This document shows positions 1-9,316 of a stretch of DNA of 64,000 nucleotides, piece by piece; position 1 is the first letter of the stretch, and every line of letters begins with the position of its first letter. Under the pieces are notes generated by a model, which saw only the letters and a list, made by a program, of their open reading frames with translations, made no database searches and was not told where the DNA came from. The translations under genes and the position numbers were made by a program. Source of the DNA: Flavobacteriales bacterium (GTDB lineage: Bacteria; Bacteroidota; Bacteroidia; Flavobacteriales_F; PHOS-HE28); the NCBI GenBank assembly GCA_016788295.1, contig JAEUSY010000051.1:83387-147386 (forward strand), written 5' to 3'.

Positions 1-1011
1 CACCGGCCTTCCCTTCAGCCTGATGCCGGCGACACTGCCATCATTGAGATGCACATGGGTGATCTCCACAGCGGCATTCGCTTCCGCGTCGCTACGCTTC
101 ACCACGAATCCGTGGTTCTGTGAGGTGACCTCATCATGGCCGGTGGTCAGGTCCTTGATCGGATGATTGATGCCCCGATGACCATGGTGCATCTTCTCCG
201 TACGCATGCCCATGCTCTCGGCCAGCAGTTGATGCCCCAAACAGATGCCGAAGACCGGAAGTCCGCTGGCTACCAATGCCTTCACCTGTTCCACAGAGTC
301 GGGCATGGCACCGGGATCGCCAGGGCCATTGCTCAGCATGATGCCGTCCGGAGCCCATGCCAACACTTCAGCCACGGTGCTGCTCATGGGGAACACCCGC
401 ACATGGCAGTCGCGCTCCACCAAACAGCGTTCAATATTTCGTTTCACTCCGAAGTCCAGCAAGGCAACACGGTAAGCTGCTTGCTTCTCACCGACCTCGT
501 ATGCTTCCTTGGTCGACACAGTACTGGATAGTTCCATCCCCTCCATGCTGGGCACCCCGGCCAATCGCGCCTTCAGCACTTCCAGGTCCATCTCAGTACT
601 GCTGATGATGGCGTTCTGTGCGCCGTGGTCCCTGATGTGGCGCACAAGCCTGCGGGTATCAACGTCGCTGATGCCCACCACGCCAGCCGCTCGCAGCATA
701 TCATCCAAGGATGACGTACCACCTGGGCGGCTCCAAACATGGCTGAACTTCTTCACCACCAGACCTGCAATGGAGACCTTGGAGCTTTCCTCCTCGCCGT
801 TCTTCACACCGTAGTTCCCGATGTGCGGCGAAGCCATGGTCATGATCTGGCCCGTGTAGCTGGGGTCCGTGAAGATCTCCTGGTAACCGGTCATGCCGGT
901 ATTGAAGCAGATCTCTCCGGTGGAGACCCCGATATGCCCGATCGCCCTACCCCTGAAAAGCGTTCCATCTTTCAACAAAAGGACTGCTTCGGGGCGCTGG
1001 CTTACAAGCAT
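1..1011 (-). CDS. carA: carbamoyl-phosphate synthase small subunit (partial, C-terminus beyond window)
   Basis: This is the glutaminase subunit of carbamoyl-phosphate synthase, which supplies ammonia for pyrimidine and arginine synthesis. The frame is open for 337 codons from an ATG at 1011 (MLVSQRPEAV) to the window edge. The N-terminal half carries the family signatures GHIGVSTGEICFNTGMTGYQ and ASPHIGNYG. The class-I amidotransferase half carries ISSTEM, LSNGPGDP and the nucleophile motif FGICLGHQLLAES, with Cys as the predicted nucleophile. The His/Glu of the triad should lie just past position 1. A terminator hairpin and a TATCTTCG box separate it from rplQ, so it probably has its own promoter although it follows the ribosomal operon. 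rplQ-carA is a familiar order in Bacteroidota. Confidence 0.96.
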   Translation of the reverse strand, partial: MLVSQRPEAVLLLKDGTLFRGRAIGHIGVSTGEICFNTGMTGYQEIFTDPSYTGQIMTMASPHIGNYGVKNGEEESSKVSIAGLVVKKFSHVWSRPGGTSSLDDMLRAAGVVGISDVDTRRLVRHIRDHGAQNAIISSTEMDLEVLKARLAGVPSMEGMELSSTVSTKEAYEVGEKQAAYRVALLDFGVKRNIERCLVERDCHVRVFPMSSTVAEVLAWAPDGIMLSNGPGDPGAMPDSVEQVKALVASGLPVFGICLGHQLLAESMGMRTEKMHHGHRGINHPIKDLTTGHDEVTSQNHGFVVKRSDAEANAAVEITHVHLNDGSVAGIRLKGRPV

Positions 1012-1039
1012 GTTCGGGGATATGCTTCGGTTCTGGCCG

Positions 1040-1047
1040 CGAAGATA
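1040..1047 (-). promoter_or_regulatory. -7 box TATCTTCG of carA
   Basis: Read on the minus strand this is TATCTTCG, ending 28 nt before the carA ATG at 1011. It fits the TAnnTTYG pattern seen upstream of most genes in the window. No clear -33 TTG is visible. Confidence 0.5.
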
Positions 1048-1122
1048 CCCCGAGCGAGCGACGATTTCCGAACGGATCATCCACACCTGTTCATAATCCG
1101 ATCGCGCATCTGCCCGAACGAC

Positions 1123-1148
1123 AAAGGGCGCCTTTCAAGGCGCCCTTT
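1123..1148 (-). terminator. hairpin terminator after rplQ
   Basis: Perfect 10-bp inverted repeat (AAAGGGCGCC / GGCGCCCTTT) with a 6-nt loop, 22 nt after the rplQ stop. It has no long T-run, so it may be an inefficient or attenuating terminator between the ribosomal operon and carA. Confidence 0.6.
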
Positions 1149-1169
1149 GCAGATGGTTTTGACCGATGC

Positions 1170-1649
1170 TTATTCAGCAGCTGTCTCAGCGCTTGCACTG
1201 GCAGCTTCGTCGGTCTTCTTCGCTCCGCTGGATTTGCGAGTGCGACGGGTCTTCTTAGCGGCGGTACCGGCCTTTTCCTTGGTGTAGGTGGTGTTGAAGT
1301 CCACCAGCTCGATCATGGCCATTTCGGCTGCATCGCCCAAGCGGTTGCCCAACTTGATGATGCGCACATAACCACCGGGACGGCTGGCCACCTTGGGGGC
1401 CACATCGCGGAACAGGACCGCCGTGGCCTCCTTGCTCTGCAGCTCGCTGAACACTACGCGACGGCTGTGGGTGGTGTCCTCCTTGCTCTTGGTGATCAAG
1501 GGCTCCACGTAGCGGCGAAGTGCACGGGCCTTGGCCAGGGTCGTTTCAATGCGCTTGTGCTCGATCAACGAGATGGCCAGGTTGCTCATCAGGGCGTCGC
1601 GGTGCGCCTTCTTGCGACCCAGGGCGTTGTTCTTATTTCCGTGTCTCAT
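1170..1649 (-). CDS. rplQ: 50S ribosomal protein L17
   Basis: Large-subunit protein bL17, last gene of the alpha operon. The N-terminus [20 protein letters not shown] is the L17 signature. The protein has 159 residues, against about 120 for the conserved core. The extra part (from about residue 124) is a Lys/Ala/Ser-rich tail ending AETAAE, a kind of extension often seen in Bacteroidota L17. It is separated from rpoA by an 80-nt gap filled by heptamer repeats that could form a hairpin in the transcript. Confidence 0.98.
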   Translation of the reverse strand: MRHGNKNNALGRKKAHRDALMSNLAISLIEHKRIETTLAKARALRRYVEPLITKSKEDTTHSRRVVFSELQSKEATAVLFRDVAPKVASRPGGYVRIIKLGNRLGDAAEMAMIELVDFNTTYTKEKAGTAAKKTRRTRKSSGAKKTDEAASASAETAAE

Positions 1650-1658
1650 GACTATTCG

Positions 1659-1681
1659 GTTGTCAGTTGTCGGTTGTCAGT
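1659..1681 (+). repeat. heptamer array GTTGTCA x3 (left arm, rplQ-rpoA gap)
   Basis: Units GTTGTCA, GTTGTCG, GTTGTCA, then GT, exactly period 7. This is the inverse of the TGRCWRC-type heptamer seen at 1706-1729 and around 63 kb. It can pair with the right arm to make a long imperfect hairpin inside the alpha-operon transcript. Confidence 0.75.
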
Positions 1682-1705
1682 GGGCTGGCTTGCGGGCTTG
1701 CGCTC

Positions 1706-1729
1706 GCCAACTGCCAACTGGCAACTGGC
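1706..1729 (+). repeat. heptamer array GCCAACT/GGCAACT x3 (right arm, rplQ-rpoA gap)
   Basis: Units GCCAACT, GCCAACT, GGCAACT, then GGC, exactly period 7, ending at the base before the rpoA stop codon. It is inverted relative to the array at 1659-1681, across a 24-nt GC-rich spacer. Confidence 0.75.
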
Positions 1730-2737
1730 TTACTCCTTGTCCAGTTTGTACTTGCTCACGTTCATGCCGAAGTTCAGGCCCTTGTTCTCCACCAGGTCCT
1801 CCAGTTCGGTAAGGCTCTTCTTGCCGAAGTTGCGGAACTTCAACAGATCGTTCTTGTTGTAGCTCACCAGATCGCCAAGGGTCTCAATATCGGCCGCCTT
1901 GAGGCAATTGAGCGCACGCACGCTGAGGTCCATGTCGACCAGCTTGGTCTTCAGGAGCTGGCGCATGTGCAGGCTCGTCTCATCGAACTCCTCGCTATCG
2001 CTGCTGCTGGTGCTTCCACGCTCTTCCACCTCCAGGCTGATGCGCTCATCGCTGAACAGCATGAAGTGATGGATGAGGATCTTGGCGGCTTCCTGCAAGG
2101 AGTTCTTCGGAGTGATGCTCCCGTCGGTGGTCACCTCGATGGTCAGCTTCTCGTAGTCGGTCTTCTCCTCCACGCGGGTGTTCTCCACGGTGTACTTCAC
2201 GTTCTTAATGGGCGTGAAGATGGCATCGATGAAGATGGTGCCGATGGGCGCACCCTCCACCTTGTTCTCGTCGGCAGGCACGTAGCCACGTCCCTTGCTG
2301 ATGAACAGCTCAACGTGCAACTTCACGCTGGGCTCCATATTCGCAATGACAAGCTCGGGGTTCAGCACTTGGAATCCGGTGGTATGGCGTCCGATATCGC
2401 CGGCGGTGAAGCTGTCCTTGCCGGTGATGGTGAACGAGACCTTCTCGGTGCTCACATCCTCCAGTTGGCGGCGGAAGCGCACCTGCTTGAGGTTGAGCAC
2501 GATCTCGGTCATGTCCTCGATCACACCCTTGATGGTGCTGAACTCGTGATCGACACCATCGATACGCACCTGGGTGATGGCATGGCCCTCCAGGCTGGAG
2601 AGCAGGATGCGGCGCAGGGCATTGCCTATGGTGATGCCGTAGCCGGGCTCAAGCGGACGGAACTCGAAAGAGCCGCGCTTGTCATCGGATTCGATCATCG
2701 TGACCTTGTCGGGCCGCTGGAATTCAAGGATGGGCAT
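1730..2737 (-). CDS. rpoA: DNA-directed RNA polymerase subunit alpha
   Basis: Core RNA polymerase alpha subunit (335 aa). The alphaNTD dimerisation domain has the signatures [20 protein letters not shown] and [17 protein letters not shown] linker rich in Ser/Glu follows at about 245-260. The alphaCTD has the helix-hairpin-helix elements [20 protein letters not shown] and [11 protein letters not shown]. It sits in the canonical place between rpsD and rplQ. Its stop codon abuts a heptamer repeat block. Confidence 0.99.
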   Translation of the reverse strand: MPILEFQRPDKVTMIESDDKRGSFEFRPLEPGYGITIGNALRRILLSSLEGHAITQVRIDGVDHEFSTIKGVIEDMTEIVLNLKQVRFRRQLEDVSTEKVSFTITGKDSFTAGDIGRHTTGFQVLNPELVIANMEPSVKLHVELFISKGRGYVPADENKVEGAPIGTIFIDAIFTPIKNVKYTVENTRVEEKTDYEKLTIEVTTDGSITPKNSLQEAAKILIHHFMLFSDERISLEVEERGSTSSSDSEEFDETSLHMRQLLKTKLVDMDLSVRALNCLKAADIETLGDLVSYNKNDLLKFRNFGKKSLTELEDLVENKGLNFGMNVSKYKLDKE

Positions 2738-2761
2738 GGGTGGTCTGCTTGGATCGGGTTC

Positions 2762-3367
2762 TTACTTGGAGTACAATTCCACGATGAGCTGCTCGCGGAT
2801 GTTCTCCGGGATCTGGGCGCGCTCGGGCATGTTGATGAACTTGCCGGACATGCTCGTCGGATTCCAATCGAGCCAGTCGAAACGCTTGCTGTTCACGGCG
2901 AGACTGTTCGTGATGGACTCCACCGAACGGCTCTTCTCACGAACGGCCACTACTTGACCGGGGCGAAGGGAATAGCTGGCCACGTTGACCACCTGGCCAT
3001 CAACGGTAATGTGACCATGGCTCACCAACTGGCGGGCTGCGCGACGGGTGGGGGCAACACCGAGGCGGAACACCGTGTTGTCCAAACGGGCCTCGCAAAG
3101 CTGAAGCAGCACCTCACCGGTGATGCCCTTCTTGCTGGCGGCCGTGTGGAACATCTTCTCGAACTGGCGCTCGAGGATGCCATAGGTGTACTTGGCCTTT
3201 TGCTTTTCCTGCAACTGGACAGCGTATTCGCTCTCTTTTTTGCGGCGCTTGGTGGGGCCGTGCTGACCGGGTGAATGAGGCTTGCGCTCCATCCATTTGT
3301 CCGGTCCGAGGATCGCCTCCTTGAACTTGCGGGCGATGCGGGTCTTGGGTCCTGTGTAACGTGCCAT
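2762..3367 (-). CDS. rpsD: 30S ribosomal protein S4
   Basis: Primary 16S rRNA-binding protein uS4 (201 aa). It begins [20 protein letters not shown] and has the S4 RNA-binding domain at about 94-155 ([32 protein letters not shown]). The N-terminal region lacks the Cys cluster of zinc-type S4, so this is the zinc-free form. Typical alpha-operon position between rpsK and rpoA. Confidence 0.99.
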   Translation of the reverse strand: MARYTGPKTRIARKFKEAILGPDKWMERKPHSPGQHGPTKRRKKESEYAVQLQEKQKAKYTYGILERQFEKMFHTAASKKGITGEVLLQLCEARLDNTVFRLGVAPTRRAARQLVSHGHITVDGQVVNVASYSLRPGQVVAVREKSRSVESITNSLAVNSKRFDWLDWNPTSMSGKFINMPERAQIPENIREQLIVELYSK

Positions 3368-3390
3368 TGTTCTAGTGCTCTTGGTTCGGC

Positions 3391-3792
3391 TTACACGCGA
3401 CGCTTCTTGGGCGGGCGGCAGCCGTTGTGCGGCATGGGGGTGATGTCAACGATCTCTGTGACCTCCACCCCGCAGTTGTGCAGGGCACGGATGGCGCTCT
3501 CGCGTCCACCTCCGGGGCCTTTAACGAACACCTTCACCTTGCGCAGGCCAAGGTCGTGTGCCTCGCGGGCTGCCTCTTCGGCGCTCACCTGGCCAGCGTA
3601 AGGGGTGTTCTTTTTACTGCCGCGGAAGCCCTGCTTTCCGGAGGACGACCAGCTGATCACCTCGCCCTTGTTGTTCGTCAGGGAGATGATGAGGTTGTTG
3701 AACGTGGCCTGGATGTGGGCTTGCCCGTAGGCCTCCACAACCACGTTCTTCTTCTTCTTCTTGCCTCCCGCTTTCTGATCTTGCTTTGCCAT
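3391..3792 (-). CDS. rpsK: 30S ribosomal protein S11
   Basis: Platform protein uS11 (133 aa). A Lys-rich N-terminal tail (GGKKKKKN) precedes the conserved core with [36 protein letters not shown] and the C-terminal [18 protein letters not shown]. It lies between rpsM and rpsD with short gaps, as in the standard alpha operon. Confidence 0.99.
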   Translation of the reverse strand: MAKQDQKAGGKKKKKNVVVEAYGQAHIQATFNNLIISLTNNKGEVISWSSSGKQGFRGSKKNTPYAGQVSAEEAAREAHDLGLRKVKVFVKGPGGGRESAIRALHNCGVEVTEIVDITPMPHNGCRPPKKRRV

Positions 3793-3804
3793 GGTGCTCA
3801 GGGC

Positions 3805-4182
3805 TTACTTGGTCGCTTTCTTCTTGTTCGCAACGGTCTTGCGCTTACCCTTGCGGGTACGTGCATTGGTGCGCGTGCGCTGACCACGCAGCGGCAGACC
3901 AGCCCGGTGGCGAAGGCCACGGTAGCTGCCGATGTCCATCAGGCGCTTGATGCTCAACTGCACCTCACTGCGCAGGGCACCCTCCACCTTGACGTGCTCG
4001 TTGATGAATTGGCGGATGCGCGCTTGCTCATCATCGGTCCACTCTTCCACCACGGTGTCGGGGTCAACCTCGGCCTTCTGGAGGATCTCCAGGGCCGTGC
4101 TGCGTCCGATGCCATAGATGTAGGTGAGGCCGATGCAGCCCCGCTTGCTCTTGGGTAGGTCTATGCCTGCGATACGTGCCAT
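3805..4182 (-). CDS. rpsM: 30S ribosomal protein S13
   Basis: Head protein uS13 (125 aa) contacting tRNA and the inter-subunit bridge. It starts [20 protein letters not shown] and has the conserved [20 protein letters not shown] followed by a basic tail. It heads the alpha-operon part of the transcript, just after rpmJ. Confidence 0.99.
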   Translation of the reverse strand: MARIAGIDLPKSKRGCIGLTYIYGIGRSTALEILQKAEVDPDTVVEEWTDDEQARIRQFINEHVKVEGALRSEVQLSIKRLMDIGSYRGLRHRAGLPLRGQRTRTNARTRKGKRKTVANKKKATK

Positions 4183-4195
4183 GCTCGTTCGATTA

Positions 4196-4312
4196 TCAGC
4201 CTTGACGCTGTTTGAACTTGGGGTTCTTCTTGTTGATGATGTACAGACGCCCTTTGCGGCGGACGATCTTGCAGTCCGCGGAGCGTGGTTTGAGGGAGGC
4301 CCTGACCTTCAT
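4196..4312 (-). CDS. rpmJ: 50S ribosomal protein L36 (zinc-free form)
   Basis: A 38-aa protein read directly from the sequence: it starts [20 protein letters not shown] and ends with NPKFKQRQG. bL36 normally binds zinc through three Cys and one His. Here only one Cys (residue 14) remains, and the other ligand positions are Ser, Asn and Phe, so it is the C-minus (zinc-independent) type. It sits between infA and rpsM as expected. Confidence 0.96.
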   Translation of the reverse strand: MKVRASLKPRSADCKIVRRKGRLYIINKKNPKFKQRQG

Positions 4313-4326
4313 GGTTTCCTGGGTTC

Positions 4327-4548
4327 TTAGCTCTTGTATCGGAAGGTGATGCGTCCTTTGCTCAGGTCATACGGGCTCATCTCCACCTTCACCTTGTCAC
4401 CAGGCAGGATCCGGATGTAGTGCATCCGCATCTTGCCCGAAATGTGGGCGATGATCACGTGACCGTTCTCCAGCTCAACGCGGAACATGGCATTGCTCAG
4501 CGCCTCCTTGATGACGCCGTCCTGCTCTATCGTTCCTGTCTTGCTCAT
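4327..4548 (-). CDS. infA: translation initiation factor IF-1
   Basis: 73-aa single OB-fold (S1-like) protein. It binds the ribosomal A site during initiation. Signatures are [40 protein letters not shown] and a terminal GRITFRYKS. It is embedded in the spc/alpha junction between map and rpmJ. An AG-rich stretch (AGGAAGGA) immediately precedes the ATG. Confidence 0.99.
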   Translation of the reverse strand: MSKTGTIEQDGVIKEALSNAMFRVELENGHVIIAHISGKMRMHYIRILPGDKVKVEMSPYDLSKGRITFRYKS

Positions 4549-4602
4549 TCCTTCCTGTTCTCTTTTCTCGTCTATCCTGACCGGTCCGTTCCTACGGCCG
4601 GC

Positions 4603-5403
4603 TTAATTCACCAATTCACCTTTTGCCTTCAGCACATCCTCGATGTAGCTGAACGTTGAGAGGACCTCCGATCTACCTGCACGCACGGCGATGTTGTGTT
4701 CGAAGTGTGCGCTGGGTTTGCCGTCACGCGTCACTATCGTCCATCCATCACCCAACTGCTTCACTTCCTTCGTTCCCATGTTGATCATGGGTTCAATGGC
4801 GAGCACCATTCCGTTGCGCAATTTGGCACCCTGCCCACGGCGCCCATAATTGGGCACTTCAGGCGGTTCATGCAGCTTGCGCCCAACGCCGTGCCCAACA
4901 AGCTCGCGAACCACACCATAGCCGTTCTTTTCGGCATGTTGCTGGATCGCGTGTCCGATATCTCCCGTGCGGTTGTTCTCCACCGCTTGTTCAATACCGA
5001 GCTGCAGACATTCCTGGGTGACACGGAGCAACTGTTTCACGGGTCCGGCCACTTCGCCCACCATGAAGGTGTATGCACTGTCGCCATAGAATCCGTTCAT
5101 CAGTACGCCGCAATCCACGCTCGCAACGTCGCCGTCACGCAGGGTCCGGTCGCCGGGCAGGCCATGCACCACCTGGTCATTGACACTGATCAGCAGGGTG
5201 CTTGGGCAGCCGTACAAGCCTTTGAAACCAGGTATCGCACCGTTGTCACGGATGAACTCTTCCGCCATGCGGTCAAGCTCGCCCGTGGTGACACCGGGTG
5301 CAATGTGCCTGGCCACTTCGGCCAAGGTCCTTCCAACAAGCAAAGAACTCTCCTTCAACAGTGCGATGTCGTCATCGCTGAGCAGGTCCACGGTCCGGGC
5401 CAT
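4603..5403 (-). CDS. map: methionine aminopeptidase, type I
   Basis: Removes the initiator Met from nascent proteins. This is a 266-aa pita-bread-fold enzyme with all five metal ligands in place: Asp/Asp in VASVDCGVLMNGFYGDSAYT, His in ELVGHGVGRKLHEPPEVPNY, Glu in VLAIEPMINMG and Glu in SAHFEHNIAV. No N-terminal zinc-finger extension is present. It starts 3 nt after the secY stop, so the two are co-transcribed. Confidence 0.98.
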   Translation of the reverse strand: MARTVDLLSDDDIALLKESSLLVGRTLAEVARHIAPGVTTGELDRMAEEFIRDNGAIPGFKGLYGCPSTLLISVNDQVVHGLPGDRTLRDGDVASVDCGVLMNGFYGDSAYTFMVGEVAGPVKQLLRVTQECLQLGIEQAVENNRTGDIGHAIQQHAEKNGYGVVRELVGHGVGRKLHEPPEVPNYGRRGQGAKLRNGMVLAIEPMINMGTKEVKQLGDGWTIVTRDGKPSAHFEHNIAVRAGRSEVLSTFSYIEDVLKAKGELVN

Positions 5404-5406
5404 GTC

Positions 5407-6735
5407 CTATCCAGCCATTCCGTACGCCGCTCCTCCGCTCCTTCCCTTGATACGGCCCGATTTCATCAGACCGTCGTAATGCCTCATCAACAGGTGGCTC
5501 TCGATCTGCTGAAGGGTATCCAGCAGCACGCCCACCATGATCAACAACGATGTTCCTCCGAAGAACTGAGCGAAACCCTGCTTGATCCCCATCATACCAG
5601 CGAAAGCCGGCAAGATGGCCACGATACCGAGGAAAATGGCACCGGGCAGGGTGATGCGAGAAAGCAGTTCATCAATGTGGCCAGCCGTGGCTTTGCCGGG
5701 CTTCACACCGGGGATGAACCCACCGTTCCGCTTCATATCATCGGCCAATTGGTTCGGGTTCACGGTGATGGCCGTGTAGAAATAGGTGAACAACACCACC
5801 ATCATGAACAACGTGAAGTTGTAGAAGAACCCCTGGCTGTTGGCCACGCTGATCAGCCACTGGGGCGGGTTGTCAAACGCTTGTGCCACGTACATCGGGA
5901 TCAGCACGATGGCCTGAGCGAAGATGATCGGCATTACACCAGCAGCGTTCACCTTAAGGGGAATGTAGTTCCGAACGCCACCGTATTGTTTGTTGCCCTG
6001 CACGCGCTTGGCGAACTGCACCGGAATGCGGCGCGTGCCCTGAACCAACAGGATGCAACCAGCAATGATGAGCACCCAAAGCACCACCTCAACGAGCAGC
6101 AGCACAAGTCCACCACCACCTGGACCCATGCGGCCCACCACTTCCTGAGCAAAGCTCTGAGGGAACTGGGCCAGGATACCGATCATGATGATCAAGGAGA
6201 TACCATTGCCGAGGCCACGCTCCGTGATACGCTCACCCAACCACATCACGAACAGCGTTGATGCCGTAAGGATGATCATGCTGGTGATGAGCCAGAACTG
6301 GCTGTCCAACGGCGCTGCGCCGGGGTCGATCGTGCTGAAGATGTATCCAGGGGCCTGGAACATGCAGATGACGATGGTGAGGTAGCGTGTCCACTGGTTG
6401 ATCTTGCGACGACCGCTTTCTTCTCGCTGCATCTTCTGCACGCTCGGCACAGCAATGCCCATCAACTGCATGATGATGGAGGCAGAGATGTACGGCATGA
6501 TGCCCAGCGCGAAGATCGAAGCACGGGTAAAGGCACCACCTGTGAAGATCGAAAGGATCTCCACGATGCCACCTCCACCGCTTGAAGCCGCGGCCATGCG
6601 CGCGCTGTCCACGCCCGGAAGCACGATGAAGCTCCCGATGCGGTACACCAGTAACAGACCCAGCGTGATGAGGATGCGGCTACGCAGTTCCTCGATGCGC
6701 CAGATGTTCTTGATCGTGTCGATCAGGTTCTTCAT
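5407..6735 (-). CDS. secY: preprotein translocase subunit SecY
   Basis: Central pore subunit of the Sec translocon (442 aa, about ten hydrophobic segments). Signatures include GIMPYISASIIMQLM in TM2, the cytosolic loop after LGERITERGLGNGISLIIM, and RRIPVQFAKRVQG. The position after rplO and before map is standard for spc operons. The N-terminus (MKNLIDTIKNIWRIEELRSR) is typical. Confidence 0.99.
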   Translation of the reverse strand: MKNLIDTIKNIWRIEELRSRILITLGLLLVYRIGSFIVLPGVDSARMAAASSGGGGIVEILSIFTGGAFTRASIFALGIMPYISASIIMQLMGIAVPSVQKMQREESGRRKINQWTRYLTIVICMFQAPGYIFSTIDPGAAPLDSQFWLITSMIILTASTLFVMWLGERITERGLGNGISLIIMIGILAQFPQSFAQEVVGRMGPGGGGLVLLLVEVVLWVLIIAGCILLVQGTRRIPVQFAKRVQGNKQYGGVRNYIPLKVNAAGVMPIIFAQAIVLIPMYVAQAFDNPPQWLISVANSQGFFYNFTLFMMVVLFTYFYTAITVNPNQLADDMKRNGGFIPGVKPGKATAGHIDELLSRITLPGAIFLGIVAILPAFAGMMGIKQGFAQFFGGTSLLIMVGVLLDTLQQIESHLLMRHYDGLMKSGRIKGRSGGAAYGMAG

Positions 6736-6738
6736 TCC

Positions 6739-7206
6739 TTAGGCCTTGGGGGCAATGGTGGCGATGGTCTCTGCCTTGCCGCCTTTGGCCTCGATGGCGG
6801 CCTTGGCGGTGGCGCTGAAAGCGTGTGCGGTCACGGACAATGCGCTCTTCAGCTCACCCCGGCCCAACACTTTCAGTTTGTCATTCTTGGCGATCAATCC
6901 GTTCTCATACAAGACGGCGGGATCGATCGTAGAGAGGTTCTTGGATTCGGCCAGGGTCTGGAGGGTGTCCAGGTTGATCCCCTTGTACTCCACGCGAGTG
7001 GGGTTGGTGAATCCGAACTTGGGCACGCGACGCACCAAGGGCATCTGACCACCCTCGAAGCCACGCTTGCGGTTGTAGCCCGAGATGGCCTTCTGGCCCT
7101 TGTGGCCCTTTGTGGAAGTGCCTCCGCGTCCGCTGCCTTGGCCGCGACCGATACGCTTCTCCTTCTTGGTGGCCCCTTCGGCCGGTTTGAGTCTGCTCAG
7201 GTCCAT
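6739..7206 (-). CDS. rplO: 50S ribosomal protein L15
   Basis: uL15 (155 aa), a late-assembly protein of the large subunit. It has the Gly/Arg-rich N-terminus (RIGRGQGSGRGGTSTKGHKG) and FEGGQMPLVRRVPKFGFTNP. It ends 3 nt before secY. Confidence 0.98.
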   Translation of the reverse strand: MDLSRLKPAEGATKKEKRIGRGQGSGRGGTSTKGHKGQKAISGYNRKRGFEGGQMPLVRRVPKFGFTNPTRVEYKGINLDTLQTLAESKNLSTIDPAVLYENGLIAKNDKLKVLGRGELKSALSVTAHAFSATAKAAIEAKGGKAETIATIAPKA

Positions 7207-7228
7207 GGTTCTTTCGCTGCTATCGGTT

Positions 7229-7408
7229 TCAGGCCTTCTCCACGCTCACCAGGTGGTGGACTTTCTCCACCATGCCCGCGATCTGCGCGTTCTCCTCCAC
7301 AACGGCGCGTTTGCCGATGCGTCCGAGGCCCAGGGCCTTCAAGGTGTCCTTCTGACGCTTCGGGCACTTAATCTGGCTGCGCGTCTGGGTGATGATGATC
7401 TTGCTCAT
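7229..7408 (-). CDS. rpmD: 50S ribosomal protein L30
   Basis: A 59-aa uL30 read directly: it begins MSKIIITQTRSQIKCPKRQK and contains LKALGLGRIGKRAVVEEN, ending with VHHLVSVEKA. The LxALGLxxIG signature and the location between rpsE and rplO fix the assignment. Confidence 0.97.
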   Translation of the reverse strand: MSKIIITQTRSQIKCPKRQKDTLKALGLGRIGKRAVVEENAQIAGMVEKVHHLVSVEKA

Positions 7409-7442
7409 GGGTCGTCCACCGAAGCCTCGGTGGAGGCGGTTA

Positions 7443-7961
7443 TTATCCGTTGAACACTTGTTCGAGTTTCACACCACGCTGGCGGGCCACTTGATTGGCG
7501 TCGCGCATGCTGGTCAGGGCCTCGATGGTGGCCTTTACCACGTTGTGGGGGTTGCTACTGCCTTTGCTCTTGGCGAGCACGTCGGTAACACCAACGCTCT
7601 CGAGCACAGCACGCATGGCACCACCGGCAATAACCCCGGTACCGTGCGCTGCGGGCTTCAGGAACACCTGAGCACCGGCGAACTTGCCCTCTTGCGAGTG
7701 GGGGATGGTCCCCTTCAGCACTGGCACTTTCACCAGGTTCTTCTTGGCGTCATCGATGCCTTTGGCGATGGCCTCCTGCACTTCCTTGGCCTTGCCCAGA
7801 CCATGGCCTACCACACCGTTCTCGTTCCCCACCACCACAATGGCGGCGAAGGTGAAGGTGCGACCGCCCTTGGTCACCTTGGTCACACGGTTCAAGGCAA
7901 CGAGCTTGTCCTTCAGCTCCAGATCGCTGCTCTTGACCTTCTTGCTATTCGTATCAGACAT
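7443..7961 (-). CDS. rpsE: 30S ribosomal protein S5
   Basis: uS5 (172 aa), involved in decoding fidelity and mRNA unwinding. The N-terminal dsRBD-like S5 domain has [20 protein letters not shown] and [20 protein letters not shown]. The C-terminal domain has [19 protein letters not shown]. Normal spc-operon location between rplR and rpmD. Confidence 0.99.
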   Translation of the reverse strand: MSDTNSKKVKSSDLELKDKLVALNRVTKVTKGGRTFTFAAIVVVGNENGVVGHGLGKAKEVQEAIAKGIDDAKKNLVKVPVLKGTIPHSQEGKFAGAQVFLKPAAHGTGVIAGGAMRAVLESVGVTDVLAKSKGSSNPHNVVKATIEALTSMRDANQVARQRGVKLEQVFNG

Positions 7962-7972
7962 GGGAGTGATGA

Positions 7973-8326
7973 TCAGAAATTGAGACCGGCTTCACGGGCG
8001 GCTTCGGCCAGGGCTTTCACCCGGCCATGGTACAGGTAACCGTTGCGGTCGAACACCACCAGCTCGATGCCAGCGGCCTTCGCCTTCTCGGCGATGGCGG
8101 CACCAACGACCTTGGCCTGCTCGATCCTGGGGATGCCGTTCGCTTTGGGATCCTTCAGCGAAGAAGCGCTCACGAGCGTGCGACCCGTCTGGTCGTCAAT
8201 GATCTGGGCGTACATGCCCGTGTTGCTGCGGTAGACTGAAAGACGGGGGCGCTCAGGCGTGCCGTGCACGTTCTTGCGTACCCGTTGCTTGATCTTCAGT
8301 CGGCGTGCGATCCTATCGAATGCCAT
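7973..8326 (-). CDS. rplR: 50S ribosomal protein L18
   Basis: 5S rRNA-binding protein uL18 (117 aa). Signatures: [20 protein letters not shown] near the N-terminus, [16 protein letters not shown], and the C-terminal [20 protein letters not shown]. It lies between rplF and rpsE. Confidence 0.99.
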   Translation of the reverse strand: MAFDRIARRLKIKQRVRKNVHGTPERPRLSVYRSNTGMYAQIIDDQTGRTLVSASSLKDPKANGIPRIEQAKVVGAAIAEKAKAAGIELVVFDRNGYLYHGRVKALAEAAREAGLNF

Positions 8327-8334
8327 GATGTTGC

Positions 8335-8889
8335 TTATTTACCGGCTGCTTTGCCTGCCTTACGACGCACCAGCTCACCCACGAAGCGTACACCCTTGCC
8401 TTTGTACGGCTCAGGTTTGCGCAGGGAACGAAGCTTGGCAGCCACTTGACCGATGAGTTGCTTGTCCGCACTTTCCAGGCGGATGATGGGGTTCTTACCC
8501 TTTTCCTGGGCCGCGCTCACCTTGATCTGGGCGGGAAGCTCCAAGGTCACAGTGTGCGAGAAGCCGAGCGCCAACTGCAGTTGCTGGCCTTTTACGGTGG
8601 CGCGGTAACCCACACCAACCAGTTCCTGCTCGATCACGAAGCCCTCGCTTACGCCCTTCACCATATTGGCGATGAGGGAACGATAGAGGCCGTGCTTGGC
8701 GCGGTGCGGTTTGGCATCGCTGGGACGCTCCACCGTGATCACCGCTCCATCCTGCTTCAGGCTCAGATCGGGGTCCACGGACTGCTCCAGGCTGCCCTTG
8801 GGACCCTTCACGGTCACCAGGTTCTTGTCGCTGATGCTGACCTGCACCCCGCTGGGCACATTGATCGGCGCTTTTCCAATGCGTGACAT
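8335..8889 (-). CDS. rplF: 50S ribosomal protein L6
   Basis: uL6 near the factor-binding site. The frame extends upstream to 8916, but the family N-terminus [20 protein letters not shown] begins at 8889, giving 184 aa. It has the L6 signature [20 protein letters not shown] at the C-terminus. It starts 11 nt after the rpsH stop. Confidence 0.98.
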   Translation of the reverse strand: MSRIGKAPINVPSGVQVSISDKNLVTVKGPKGSLEQSVDPDLSLKQDGAVITVERPSDAKPHRAKHGLYRSLIANMVKGVSEGFVIEQELVGVGYRATVKGQQLQLALGFSHTVTLELPAQIKVSAAQEKGKNPIIRLESADKQLIGQVAAKLRSLRKPEPYKGKGVRFVGELVRRKAGKAAGK

Positions 8890-8900
8890 GGTTCTCGGTC

Positions 8901-9299
8901 TTAGCTCACGTAGCACAATACCTCACCGCCCACGTTCAGGGTGCGGGCCTCCTTATCGGTGACCACACCTTTGCTGGTGCTGATGATGGCCACGCCGAGG
9001 CCGTTGAGCACGCGGGGCAGGTCCTCCACGTGGGCGTATTTGCGCAGGCCAGGGCTGCTCACACGGGTCAGTTCCGTGATGGCATTGCGGCGCGAACGCG
9101 GGTCGTATTTCAGGGCGATCTTTATGAGGCCCTGCTTGCCGTCATCTTCGGTCTTCCAGGAGAGGATGTAGCCCTTATCGTAAAGGATGCGCGTGATGTC
9201 CTTCTTAAGGTTGCTCGCGGGCACCTCCACGATCTTCTTGCGCGCCTGGATGGCGTTGCGCAAGCGGGTCAGGTAATCGGCGATTGGATCGGTCGTCAT
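8901..9299 (-). CDS. rpsH: 30S ribosomal protein S8
   Basis: uS8 (132 aa), a 16S central-domain binder. The open frame continues to 9491 across rpsN, but the conserved N-terminus [20 protein letters not shown] places the start at 9299, 17 nt after rpsN. The C-terminus has [20 protein letters not shown] and ends GGEVLCYVS. Confidence 0.98.
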   Translation of the reverse strand: MTTDPIADYLTRLRNAIQARKKIVEVPASNLKKDITRILYDKGYILSWKTEDDGKQGLIKIALKYDPRSRRNAITELTRVSSPGLRKYAHVEDLPRVLNGLGVAIISTSKGVVTDKEARTLNVGGEVLCYVS

Positions 9300-9316
9300 G
9301 GTCGTATCGTCGTTGC

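Noticed and set aside
1667..3274. Long open frame (535 codons) on the plus strand opposite rpoA and rpsD
   Set aside because: Antisense shadow of a GC-rich, strongly codon-biased operon. It covers rpoA and rpsD, which have full family signatures on the minus strand, and its own translation shows no domain.
4696..6261. 521-codon plus-strand frame opposite map and secY
   Set aside because: Antisense shadow; both minus-strand genes are unambiguous.
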